The position numbers were made by a program, and so were the translations under genes. Shown one piece after another: positions 16,525 through 25,700 of a stretch of DNA of 64,000 nucleotides. Below the pieces are notes generated by a model. It made no database searches. It was not told the origin of the DNA and saw only the letters and a list, made by a program, of their open reading frames with translations. Source of the DNA: JAGPDF01 sp052035735 (GTDB taxonomy: Bacteria; Acidobacteriota; Thermoanaerobaculia; Multivoradales; JAGPDF01); contig JBPOHI010000150.1 of NCBI GenBank assembly GCA_052035735.1, positions 1-64,000 of the forward strand, in the 5' to 3' direction. Each line of letters begins with the position of its first letter. Positions within the stretch are counted from its first letter, which is position 1.

Positions 16525-17756
16525 GGCGTGCAGCCGTAGTCGCCATTGCTGTTGCATTTTCGTTCCAGGTCGTAGGCGTTGTTGTCGTTGGCATAGTCAC
16601 TGGTTCCAAGAGCGTTGTGGCTGGCCTCATGAAGGATCGTCCCCGCAAGGCACTTGCACGGCCCTCCTGGCGGTGAGGGCGGCAGGCCAGGCGGAGTGTC
16701 AAAGGCGAGAGCGATCGAGAACCCGTCCTTTTGCCCCTGGGCGTTGTAGACACTTCCACAGTCGCCGGGGCTCATTCTGTGAAACGCCAGGGCGAAGTCG
16801 TTGTTGTCGGCGCAGTAGTACGTGCTGTCATCGATGTTCTTCTTGAGATTTCCTCCATCGCTTTGGCAGAGTCCACATGGGTTTCGCGGATTGTCGATGC
16901 TCTGCTTCGCTCTGTTGATCGCGCCGCCGATCACTGATGCCTGAGCTTTCGTGCAGCCAATGGTTGTCCACAGGCCAAGCCGATCGATGAAGGAAATGGG
17001 GTTTCCGGCGGCATAGGCGTAAAGCAGGTTCGGCCCTCTACGACTAGAACCTCCTACGCCAAGCGGGTCGGCGCTGGCATATCGCCCGGTTCCCGTTTCA
17101 TACCAGCGGTTGACGTTGTAGTAGAGGCTCGCGTTGGGCTGCTGGAAGATGTCGACGGTCTGGCCGGGGAAGATGTGGTCGGCGCCGAGGTTGTTGAGGT
17201 TGCCGGCGTAGTCGACGCCGAAGGGGTCGAAGCCGGCGTTCGAGGTGGGGGCGTTCGTCCAGGCGACGGGCGTACCCAGATGATCGACCACGAACGTCTC
17301 GATGGGAGAACTGTGGCTCAGCGCATTCGTCCGCCACAGGGCCACAGGCATGCCAGCGAAGGAGAAGTACCAGTAGTCCTCGATCTCGAGCGGGCCCGGG
17401 AGCTGGATCGTCGAGCGATTCATGAGGACCCCCGAAGTCGAGAAGGTGAAGTGAGACTCCTTCCGGAACTTGCTCGGCGGGAACATCGTCGAGCTCAAGA
17501 GGCCTCGACCGTCGTAAGTGGCCGACATCGTCGTTGCGCCGGTCTGCGTCCAGTCCGACATGCGGTGGGCATCGTCCACGATGTAGGTGGTCGTCGCCCC
17601 GCCCAGAACCGCGCCCGTTCCGTCGCCGGATGCGTTGTAGCTGTACGTCTTCGTACCTCCCCCGCCGCCGAACCATCCGAACGAGCTGCCAAGTGTCGCG
17701 TTGGCCGACCCGAGTATAGACGTGCTCTTCCCACGCCGCCGCACGGTCCGGTCGAG
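16521..17756 (-). CDS. 5'-truncated Rhs protein with HExxH tip 1
   Basis: About 411 codons, with no credible start codon: the frame emerges directly behind the stop of the glycosyltransferase gene at 17759. YD-like repeat sequence (YSYNASGDGTGAV, MSATYDGRGLLSS) is followed by the core motif VVDHLGTPVAWTN, then NRWYETGTGRYASADPLGV and NPISFIDRLGL. The tip of about 145 residues has eight Cys and the motif GTILHEASHNALG, a zinc-metallopeptidase HExxH, so a zincin-like tip is likely. The normal Rhs shell of over 1000 residues is missing, so secretion by itself is unlikely. Confidence 0.75.
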   Translation of the reverse strand, partial: LDRTVRRRGKSTSILGSANATLGSSFGWFGGGGGTKTYSYNASGDGTGAVLGGATTTYIVDDAHRMSDWTQTGATTMSATYDGRGLLSSTMFPPSKFRKESHFTFSTSGVLMNRSTIQLPGPLEIEDYWYFSFAGMPVALWRTNALSHSSPIETFVVDHLGTPVAWTNAPTSNAGFDPFGVDYAGNLNNLGADHIFPGQTVDIFQQPNASLYYNVNRWYETGTGRYASADPLGVGGSSRRGPNLLYAYAAGNPISFIDRLGLWTTIGCTKAQASVIGGAINRAKQSIDNPRNPCGLCQSDGGNLKKNIDDSTYYCADNNDFALAFHRMSPGDCGSVYNAQGQKDGFSIALAFDTPPGLPPSPPGGPCKCLAGTILHEASHNALGTSDYANDNNAYDLERKCNSNGDYGCTP

Positions 17757-17758
17757 GA

Positions 17759-19348
17759 CTATTCTGCTGGCAACGGCCGGAAGTGGATGGGCTGGTCGCG
17801 GTCGAGGCGGTTGCTGCCGGGGAGGGTGGTGCCGGTGGCTTCGAAGCGATGGCCGCGGACGGTGCCGGCGACTTCGAGGGCGACGAGGAGCAGGACCAGC
17901 GTCGCTGCCAGCGAGCGGCCGCGCGGGCCGCGGAAGAGGCCGCGCTGGTCTTCGGGCAGGCGTGCGAAGAGCCAGCGACCCAAGCCGACGAGCGCGGTCG
18001 CGGCGACGCCCATCCAGAGTGGCAGGAGCAACAGGCCGAGCCGCGCGTAGCCGAAGAAGAAGGCCACTACGACGAGCGATACTGCAGTCAACAAGAGCGT
18101 GAGAACGAGCCAGCGCCTTTGCTGCGCCTCGCCCCTCACCAGCAACAGCGCACCGGCGAGGAGCGCCGGCACCCAGAGAGCGAAGGCGGCAGCGCTTTCC
18201 GGCACGAACAGATCGACCGGCCGGCGCAGACCCGTCAGGCCGCCGGGAGCGTTCCATTGCGTCCAGCCGAGCCGGAGAGTGCCGGCGTAGAGCGCCCACT
18301 TCTTCCCCACCAGGCGTACGAAGTCGCCCGGGTGCGCGCCGATCCAGGCTGCCGCCATGCGATTGCCGTGGAGCAGAAATCGCAGGTGCTCGGGATTCGT
18401 CAGTTGGAGCTGCGCCGAGTCGCCGCTCGACGCGAGCAACGCGGCCGAGAAGGAGCCGTCCGCTCCGGCGTGATTGGCAAGCGCCAGGTTGAGCGGCCCG
18501 TACATCGTCACCGGCACGAAACGAGGCAAGGCTTCGGCGAGGCCGCCGGCGAGGCGGCGCTCGGCTTCGCCGAGGCGGATCGCGTTCCGCACCGTCCAGG
18601 GGAGAACGACGGCAGCGGCCACTCCTGCGACGGCTACCCAGGGGAGGAGTCTTCGCCATCTCGCGGCATTGTTGGCGGCTGTCGCGTTCTTCCAGTAAAG
18701 GAAGGCACCGAAGCCGACGATGAGCCCGCCCAGCAGGATCCCTTCCGCGCGGGTAAGTGCCATCGCTCCCCAGACGAGACCAAGTAGGAAGATCCGGGCG
18801 CGAGTGAGTTCTCCCTCAGGGCAGCGCACCACGAGCGTGATCGCGGCGAGGAGCAGAAGCTGGAAGAGACCATCACCGACCGGCGCGACGGCGAGGACGT
18901 AAAGGCCGAAGTGGAAGGCGGCGAGGAGCGCGGTGACGATCGCCACCGTCCGGCCGAGCGCGGCCGCCGTCGCGAGATAGAGCAACGCCACCGAGCCGCC
19001 GCCGACGACGACGGCGAGGATCAGCTTGATCGCGAGGTGAGGAACAGCGGCGTTCGCCGCACCGGCGCCGACCAGCGTCTGCAGCCCGGCGAGGAAGAAG
19101 GCGAAGCCGGGAGGATGGAACGGGATGCCGCCGTCGTAGAGCTCACCGGCGAGAAGCGCCCGGGCGAAGCGAAAAAAGGTCTCCGAGTCCCCCTCGTAGA
19201 AGACCGTGTACGGCCACGAGCGGTCGGTGCCGGAGAAGAGGAACAGCACCCGCAGCAGGGCCGCGAGCAGACCCAGCACCAGCGCCCAGCGCCCGTCGCT
19301 CCAGCCGGCGGCAGCCCGGGCCGGGGAGGAAGAGGGGGGGGTCGGCAT
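17759..19348 (-). CDS. polytopic membrane glycosyltransferase, GT39/ArnT-like
   Basis: 529 residues from ATG at 19348. The N-terminal helix is followed by the motif FYEGDSETFFRFARALLAG, with the acidic D-x-E pair in the first periplasmic loop that GT-C enzymes use for catalysis, and HPPGFAFFLAGLQ, typical of the PMT/ArnT branch. There are about 10-11 hydrophobic segments. GT-C enzymes transfer sugars from polyprenyl-phosphate carriers to proteins or lipids on the outer side of the inner membrane. It is divergent from patD and stands just before the Rhs remnant on the same strand. The substrate is unknown. Confidence 0.8.
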   Translation of the reverse strand: MPTPPSSSPARAAAGWSDGRWALVLGLLAALLRVLFLFSGTDRSWPYTVFYEGDSETFFRFARALLAGELYDGGIPFHPPGFAFFLAGLQTLVGAGAANAAVPHLAIKLILAVVVGGGSVALLYLATAAALGRTVAIVTALLAAFHFGLYVLAVAPVGDGLFQLLLLAAITLVVRCPEGELTRARIFLLGLVWGAMALTRAEGILLGGLIVGFGAFLYWKNATAANNAARWRRLLPWVAVAGVAAAVVLPWTVRNAIRLGEAERRLAGGLAEALPRFVPVTMYGPLNLALANHAGADGSFSAALLASSGDSAQLQLTNPEHLRFLLHGNRMAAAWIGAHPGDFVRLVGKKWALYAGTLRLGWTQWNAPGGLTGLRRPVDLFVPESAAAFALWVPALLAGALLLVRGEAQQRRWLVLTLLLTAVSLVVVAFFFGYARLGLLLLPLWMGVAATALVGLGRWLFARLPEDQRGLFRGPRGRSLAATLVLLLVALEVAGTVRGHRFEATGTTLPGSNRLDRDQPIHFRPLPAE

Positions 19349-19538
19349 CGGCTTCGCGAGTCGGGACTTTTTCGCCACAGCGGGCGAAGGGTACCAGAGC
19401 CACCCCGGCCAGCCGACCCCGGTTCGGTACTTTTCTTGTTCGAGCTTTTCCTCTCCCGGTGGTTTCCGACAGAATGGCCGGAGCAACAGACCGGCAACTT
19501 CTCGGGCCTCCGGCCCCAGCGAGCGAGACGAGGACGAC

Positions 19539-20969
19539 ATGAAGAAATTCCAGATGTTCATCGGCGGCGAGGCGGTGGCGGCGGCGGACGACAAAACCGA
19601 GAAGATCGCCAGTCCGGCGACGGAGGAGGTGCTGGCCGAGGTGCCAGTCGGTGGCGCCGAGGACGTCGAGCGCGCGGTCGCCGCAGCGCACGACGCCTTC
19701 GACAGCTGGTTCGACCGCACCCCTGGCGAGCGCGCCGGGATGCTCTTGAAGCTCGCCGACCGCATCGAGGCGAATGCCGACGAGCTCGCGCTGCTCGAAG
19801 CCGCCAACGTCGGCAAGCCGCACTGGCTGGCGAAGAGCGAGATCCCGTTCCTGGTCGACAACCTGCGCTTCTTCGCCGGCGCCGCGCGCTGCATGGAGGG
19901 CAAGGCCGCCGGCGAGTACCTCGCGGGCTACACCTCGTTCACCCGCCGCGAACCGGTGGGCGTGGTGGCCTCGATCGCGCCGTGGAACTACCCGCTGATG
20001 ATGGCGATCTGGAAGATCGGCCCGGCGTTGGCCGCCGGCAACACGGTCATCCTCAAACCGTCAGAGCAGACGCCGCTCAGCTCGCTGCGTCTCGCCGAGC
20101 TCGCGGCCGATATCTTCCCCGCCGGCGTCTTCAACGTCGTCACCGGCTACGGCGAGCCGGTGGGCGCCGGCCTCGTCCGCCATCCCAAGGTCGGCATGGT
20201 GTCGATCACCGGCGATGTCGGCACCGGCAAGATCGTCGCCCGCACCGCCGCCGAGAGCCTGAAGCGCGTCCACCTCGAGTTGGGCGGCAAGGCGCCGGTG
20301 GTGGTGTTCGACGACGCCGACCTCGAGCAGGTGGCGGCCGTCTTGAAGCTCGCGAGCTTCGCCAACAGCGGCCAGGACTGCACCGCCGCGACGCGCATCT
20401 ACGGCGGGCCCAAGATCTACGACAAGCTCCTCGAGACGATGGCCGGCGTCGTCGAGTCTGTCACCTGGGGCGACCTCGCCGACGACAACACCTTCATCGG
20501 ACCGGTGGTCTCGAAGGAGCAGCAGGACCGCGTCGCCGGCTTCGTCGACCGCTCGGTGGCCACCGGCCATGCCCGCGTCGTCACCGGCGGGAAGCGGGTC
20601 CCCGGCAAGGGCTTCTACTACCAGCCGACGCTCATCGCCGATGCGCGGCAGCAGGACGAGATCGTCCAGCGCGAGGTCTTCGGCCCAGTGGTCACGGTCA
20701 CGCCGTTCGCCAGCGACGACGAGGCGATCCGCTTCGCCAACGACGTCGACTACGGTCTCGCGGCTTCCGTGTGGACGCGCGACGTCGGCCGGGCACTCTC
20801 CGCGGCACGCAAGCTCCGCTTCGGCACCGTCTGGATCAACGACCACATGCCTCTCGTCTCCGAGATGCCGCACGGCGGCTTCAAGCAGTCGGGCTACGGC
20901 AAGGACATGTCGATGTACGCGCTCGAGGACTACACCGTCGTCAAGCACGTGATGGCCAAGCTCGGCTAG
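19539..20969 (+). CDS. patD: gamma-aminobutyraldehyde dehydrogenase
   Basis: 476 residues. ALDH features: APWNYPLMMAIWKIGPALAA, catalytic Glu in VHLELGGKAP, catalytic Cys in NSGQDCTAATR. The end, VSEMPHGGFKQSGYGKDMS followed by YALEDYTVVKHVM, is the strong signature of PatD/YdcW, which oxidises 4-aminobutyraldehyde to GABA. It acts directly after putrescine aminotransferase, which is also in this window (36598-37974). ATG at 19539 is used because family similarity starts there (MKKFQMFIGGE). The upstream 190 bases are shared with the divergent glycosyltransferase. Confidence 0.92.
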   Translation: MKKFQMFIGGEAVAAADDKTEKIASPATEEVLAEVPVGGAEDVERAVAAAHDAFDSWFDRTPGERAGMLLKLADRIEANADELALLEAANVGKPHWLAKSEIPFLVDNLRFFAGAARCMEGKAAGEYLAGYTSFTRREPVGVVASIAPWNYPLMMAIWKIGPALAAGNTVILKPSEQTPLSSLRLAELAADIFPAGVFNVVTGYGEPVGAGLVRHPKVGMVSITGDVGTGKIVARTAAESLKRVHLELGGKAPVVVFDDADLEQVAAVLKLASFANSGQDCTAATRIYGGPKIYDKLLETMAGVVESVTWGDLADDNTFIGPVVSKEQQDRVAGFVDRSVATGHARVVTGGKRVPGKGFYYQPTLIADARQQDEIVQREVFGPVVTVTPFASDDEAIRFANDVDYGLAASVWTRDVGRALSAARKLRFGTVWINDHMPLVSEMPHGGFKQSGYGKDMSMYALEDYTVVKHVMAKLG

Positions 20970-21022
20970 GAGCCAGATCCTCGTCCTGCGGGGCCGGTGC
21001 TCGGGGTCCTGTCCGGCCCGCT

Positions 21023-21068
21023 TCCCATAGGTGCTCGCGCTGAAGAAGCGCGCTCCGCGCCTATGGGA
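21023..21068. repeat. inverted repeat after patD
   Basis: TCCCATAGG at 21023-21031 is the exact reverse complement of CCTATGGGA at 21060-21068, with a 28-base GC-rich spacer that can itself fold (GCGC-rich). It lies 54 bases after the patD stop with no T-run. Confidence 0.7.
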
Positions 21069-21138
21069 GCCCTCGGTCCGGCCACCCCTCGTCGGCACAG
21101 TCCCGAAAGAAGCGCCTTGGCCGCGTTCGACTGGGGCG

Positions 21139-21211
21139 CTCCGGCGCTCGGGATCCAAAGTGGGCGACCACGCCTCAAATAGGAGCCGACTTTGGATCCC
21201 GAGTGCCGGAG
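21139..21211. repeat. 23-bp near-perfect inverted repeat between patD and the SSADH gene
   Basis: Arms 21139-21161 and 21189-21211 match at 22 of 23 positions and each contains the core TCGGGATCCAAAGT or its complement, with 27 bases between. The two genes converge here, so this could stop transcription from both sides, or be a small mobile palindromic unit. No coding sequence is seen in 20970-21242. Confidence 0.85.
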
Positions 21212-21242
21212 TGACCCGACCAACGGCGCGACGCTGGCCGAG

Positions 21243-22607
21243 TTACGCGATCCAGACCGTCTTGACGTTGACGAACTCGCGGATGCCGGCGAGCGAGAGC
21301 TCGCGGCCGAAGCCGGAGCGCTTGATGCCGCCGAACGGCAGGCGCGGATCGCTCTTGACCATGCCGTTCAGGAAGACCGACCCCGCCTCGAGCTCGACCG
21401 CGAGCCGCGCCTGCTCAGGGGCGTCGTTCGTCCAGGCGGAGGCGCCGAGGCCGAAGACCCTGTGATTGGCGAGGGCGATCGCGGCGTCGAGGTCGGCGAC
21501 CCGGAAGAGCGTCGCCACCGGACCGAAGAGCTCGTCGTCCCAGGCCGGTGAACCGGGCACCGGATCGGCCAGCACCGTCGGCGCATAGAAGTAGCCCGGG
21601 CCGGGCAGCGCCTTGCCACCGAGCAGGACCTTCGCCCCCGCCGCCACCGAGCGCTCCACCTGCTCGGCCAGCTCGTCGCGGATCGGCGCCGTGGCGAGCG
21701 GACCGATCTCCGTCGCCGGGTCGATCGGATCGCCCACCACCAGCGCCCGCATCCCGGCGACGAAGAGCTCGACGAACCGATCGTAGACCGCCTCATGGAC
21801 GATGAAGCGCTTCGCCGCGATGCACGACTGACCGTTGTTGATCGTGCGCGCCTTGACCGCCGTCGCTGCCGCCTTCACCAGGTCGGCCGACGGCAGCACG
21901 ACGAACGGGTCGCTGCCGCCCAACTCGAGCACCGCCTTCTTGATCTGTGTGCCGGCGGCCCGGCCGACGGCGACGCCGGCTCCCTCGCTGCCGGTGAGCG
22001 TCACCGCCGCGATGCGCGGATCGTCGATCATCTTCCCGACCGCCGCGCTCCCGACCAGTAGAGTCTGAAAGGCGCCGGGCGGGAAGCCGGCACGTTCGAA
22101 GACCTCGGCGATGGCGAGCGCCGACTGCGGCACGTTCGAGGCGTGCTTGAGGATGCCGACATTCCCGGCCATGAGGGTCGGCGCGGCGAAGCGCAGCACC
22201 TGCCAGAACGGGAAGTTCCACGGCATCACCGCCAGCACGCAACCCAGCGGGTCGTAGCGCACGTAGCTTCGGTGGGCGTCGGTCGCGATCTCCTGCGGCG
22301 CCAGAAAGGTCTCGGCGTGCTCGGCGTAGTAGCGGCAGACCGAAGCGCACTTCTCGACCTCGGCGATCGCCGCGGCGATGGGCTTGCCCATCTCGAGCGT
22401 CATGATCTCGCCGAAGCGCCGCTTGTCCTGCTCGAGGATCTCCGCCGCGCGCAGCATCTTCGTTGCGCGCTCGGCGAACGACGTCCTGCGCCAGGCTCGG
22501 AAAGCCGACTCGGCGAGCGCCAGCGCCGCTTCGATCTCGGCCGCTCCGGCCTCGTCGAAACTGCGAATCAACTTGCCGTCGAAGGGATTGACGGACGCGA
22601 TGGGCAT
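21243..22607 (-). CDS. sad: NAD(P)-dependent succinate-semialdehyde dehydrogenase, Sad/YneI-like
   Basis: 454 residues from ATG at 22607. ALDH motifs: MPWNFPFWQVLRFAAPTLMAG, Glu in AVLELGGSDPF and Cys in NNGQSCIAAKR. The IASVNPFDGKLIRSF start and the end VKSDPRLPFGGIKRSGFGRE with GIREFVNVKTVWIA are typical of the Sad/YneI type rather than GabD. The reaction, succinate semialdehyde to succinate, is the final step of putrescine and GABA degradation. It converges on patD and is divergent from the SNF2 helicase of the defence island. Confidence 0.88.
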   Translation of the reverse strand: MPIASVNPFDGKLIRSFDEAGAAEIEAALALAESAFRAWRRTSFAERATKMLRAAEILEQDKRRFGEIMTLEMGKPIAAAIAEVEKCASVCRYYAEHAETFLAPQEIATDAHRSYVRYDPLGCVLAVMPWNFPFWQVLRFAAPTLMAGNVGILKHASNVPQSALAIAEVFERAGFPPGAFQTLLVGSAAVGKMIDDPRIAAVTLTGSEGAGVAVGRAAGTQIKKAVLELGGSDPFVVLPSADLVKAAATAVKARTINNGQSCIAAKRFIVHEAVYDRFVELFVAGMRALVVGDPIDPATEIGPLATAPIRDELAEQVERSVAAGAKVLLGGKALPGPGYFYAPTVLADPVPGSPAWDDELFGPVATLFRVADLDAAIALANHRVFGLGASAWTNDAPEQARLAVELEAGSVFLNGMVKSDPRLPFGGIKRSGFGRELSLAGIREFVNVKTVWIA

Positions 22608-22736
22608 ATCGGGCTCCTGTTGTTCGCTTCGAATCCTATTGCCTTGGCCCACCTTCCGCCTCCACCCCAAAGAAGCGGGCCTTGTAGCTCGTTCGGGCCG
22701 CCTTGCCTGAATTCCGGAGATGGTAGCGTCCCCGAA

Positions 22737-25700
22737 ATGAAGCTGCTGCCTCCCGCCGGGGCCCCCCGCGTGATCGATCGGATCCGGGAGAGCCTAAAAG
22801 GCGCCTGGGGAATGGACGCCGTTTCGCCAGCGCTCTCACTCCACGCCTTCGGCGAGCTTCGGTCCGAGTTCGAACACCTTTCTCGGACGCGGTGGCTGCT
22901 TTCACGCGATCCGCGCGCCCTGGGCCTTCACGGCGGAGAGGCCGACCGCTCATGGCGCAATCGGCTTCAGGATCGCTGGTTAGCGGCGACGCTAGCCGCT
23001 TGGTTGCGACGAACTGCCGAGATTCGCACGACCCCTGGTCTGGTACCACAGGGGTCGATCGCGACCCTTCGTGATCCAGACTCTCCCGAACAAGTCGTTC
23101 TCGGTGCAATCGCGTTCACCACCGAGGGCCTCGGGCTGGTTCCGGGGAGCCCCTTGCGGCTGATCCAAGCCTCGGAGACGCAGGAGGAGGCAGCGGCGCT
23201 CCATGGCTGGTTCGAGGCTCAGTGGTCGACTCTACAATCGGCGGAAGCTGGGCATGAGACCTTGCTGCAACTCCTCGACGAGCTGGCCAGTCATCGATCC
23301 CCCGCTCTTGCATACTCTCTCGTGCTGCATCACCTCTTCGCCCAGAAGGGCGAGGCTTTGGATGAAGAATCCGTCGTACGCGGCGCAACTGGCATCCGCG
23401 ACTCGGTGGTCTGGAAGAAGCTCTTCAAGTTCCAGCGTGACGGCGTCGTCGGAGCGCTCGACAAGCTCGCGCGATTCGGAGGGTGCATCATTGCCGACAG
23501 CGTCGGCTTGGGTAAGACCTTCGAAGCGCTGGCCATCATCAAGTATCACGAGCTCCGGAACGATCGCGTGCTCGTGCTCGTGCCGAAACGACTGCGGGAC
23601 AACTGGAGTCTCTACAAGTCGAACGACCGGCGGAACGTTCTCGCGGCCGATCGCTTCAACTACGACATTCTGAATCACACCGACTTGTCGCGCGACGGCG
23701 GTCTCTCGGGCGATATCGACCTCGCGCACGTCAACTGGGGCAACTACGACCTGGTGGTGATCGACGAGTCGCACAATTTCCGCAACAAGAAGACGCCCCG
23801 CGCGGGGAGCGAAACCCGGTACGACCGCCTGATGCGCCGGATCATCCGGGAGGGCGTCAAAACGAAGGTCCTGATGCTCTCTGCCACCCCGGTGAACAAC
23901 CGCCTTGCGGACCTCCGGAATCAGATCGCTTTCGCGACTGAAGGGGACGACGGAGCCCTCTCAGCGCACGGCGTTGCCAGCATCAGCGCCACAACGCGCC
24001 TCGCTCAGAAGCAGTTCAATCGCTGGCTCGAGCTCTCCGACGCGGAGCGCGCGCCGGCTCGGCTCGTCGAAATGCTCGGCTTCGACTACTTCACGCTCCT
24101 CGACCTGTTGACGATCGCTCGTTCGCGGAAGCACATCGAGCGCTATTACGGGACCTCAGAAACCGGGCGCTTCCCGGAGCGACTGAAGCCGATCAACATC
24201 AAAGCCGACGTCGACCGGGCCGGGGAGTTCCGCTCGATCCGCGAGATCAACTCCGAGATCCGGCGCCTCACCCTCGCGGCCTACGCTCCGCTGCGCTACG
24301 TCCTGCCCCACAAGCAGGAGGCCTACAACCGGAAGTACAGCACCGAGGTTTCGGGTGGCGATCGGTTCTTCCGCCAGATCGACCGGGAGGAGAGCCTCAT
24401 CCACCTTCTGCGCGTGAACGTCCTGAAGCGCATGGAAAGTGCGGTCTCCTCCTTCGCGCTCACCATCGGCCGCCAACTCGCCGACGTCGTGACGACGCTC
24501 GAACGGATCGAAGCCAATCGCGAAGTCGGAGTCGAGAACGAGGAGTCTCGGGAGATCGAAGAAGTCGAACTCGATGTCGAGGCGATTGACCTCGATGACC
24601 CAGCGATTGAGAGCCTGCTCGTCGGTCGGAAGGTCCGTGTGCTCATCCAGGACGTCGACTTGGTTCGTTGGCGCCAGGACCTCAGCGAAGACCGCGAGCG
24701 GCTGACGCGCCTGCACGACGCGGCGCTCAAGGTCGAAGCCTCGCGCGATGCCAAGCTGGAGGCGCTTCGCCACGTGATCGCGGCGAAGATCGCCAACCCG
24801 ATCAATCCGGGGAACCGCAAGGTGGCGGTCTTCACCGCCTTCGCGGACACCGCCCGGTACCTCTACGACCACCTGGCACCCTGGGCGAAGGCGTCCTTCG
24901 GCGTCGAAGCGGCTCTGGTTACAGGAGCCGGTAGAAATCAGACGACCCTCACAGGCCTGCGTCGGGACCTGGCATCCATCCTCTCGGCCTTCGCCCCGCG
25001 CGCCAAGGAGCGTCCAGCGGAGCTCGCCGGCGAAGGTGAGATCGACCTCCTGATCGCTACGGACTGCATCTCGGAGGGCCAGAACCTGCAGGACTGCGAC
25101 TGGCTGGTGAACTACGACATCCACTGGAATCCTGTACGGATCATTCAGCGCTTCGGGAGAATCGACCGCATCGGCTCGCCGAACGATCGCATTCAGCTGG
25201 TCAACTTCTGGCCGAACATGGAGCTCGAGGAGTACATCAACCTCGAGCAGCGGGTCAGCGGCCGGATGGTACTCCTCGACATCTCGGCCACTGGCGAGGA
25301 GAACCTGATCGAGGAGCAGTCCGGCAATCCGATGAACGACCTCGAGTATCGGCGCAAACAGCTCCTCAAGCTCCAGGACGCGGTGATCGATCTCGAGGAC
25401 CTCTCGACCGGCGTTTCGATCGCCGACTTGACCCTCACGGATCTACGGATCGATCTTGCTGAGTATGCGAAGGGGAGCCCGGGTCAGCTCGAGACCCTCC
25501 CGCTGGGAACATTTGCCGTGGCCACGACGGACGAGACCGGAATTGAACCGGGCATTCTCTTTTGCCTTCGTGGGGAGGAGAGCGCCGGAGAGCTCGCCGT
25601 GGCCGAGGGCTACCCGCTGGCCCCGCACTACCTCGTCCACGTCGGCGAGGACGGAGCGATTCTCTTGCCCCATACGCAGCCACGACCGATCCTCGACCGC

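Noticed and set aside
18911..21043. A 710-codon plus-strand open frame over the patD start region
   Set aside because: It is an Arg-rich out-of-frame reading of patD and of the antisense of the glycosyltransferase.
22608..22736. A possible site-specific integration end at the left border of the defence island
   Set aside because: I could see no tRNA gene, no integrase and no direct repeat matching the right border near 33.6 kb.
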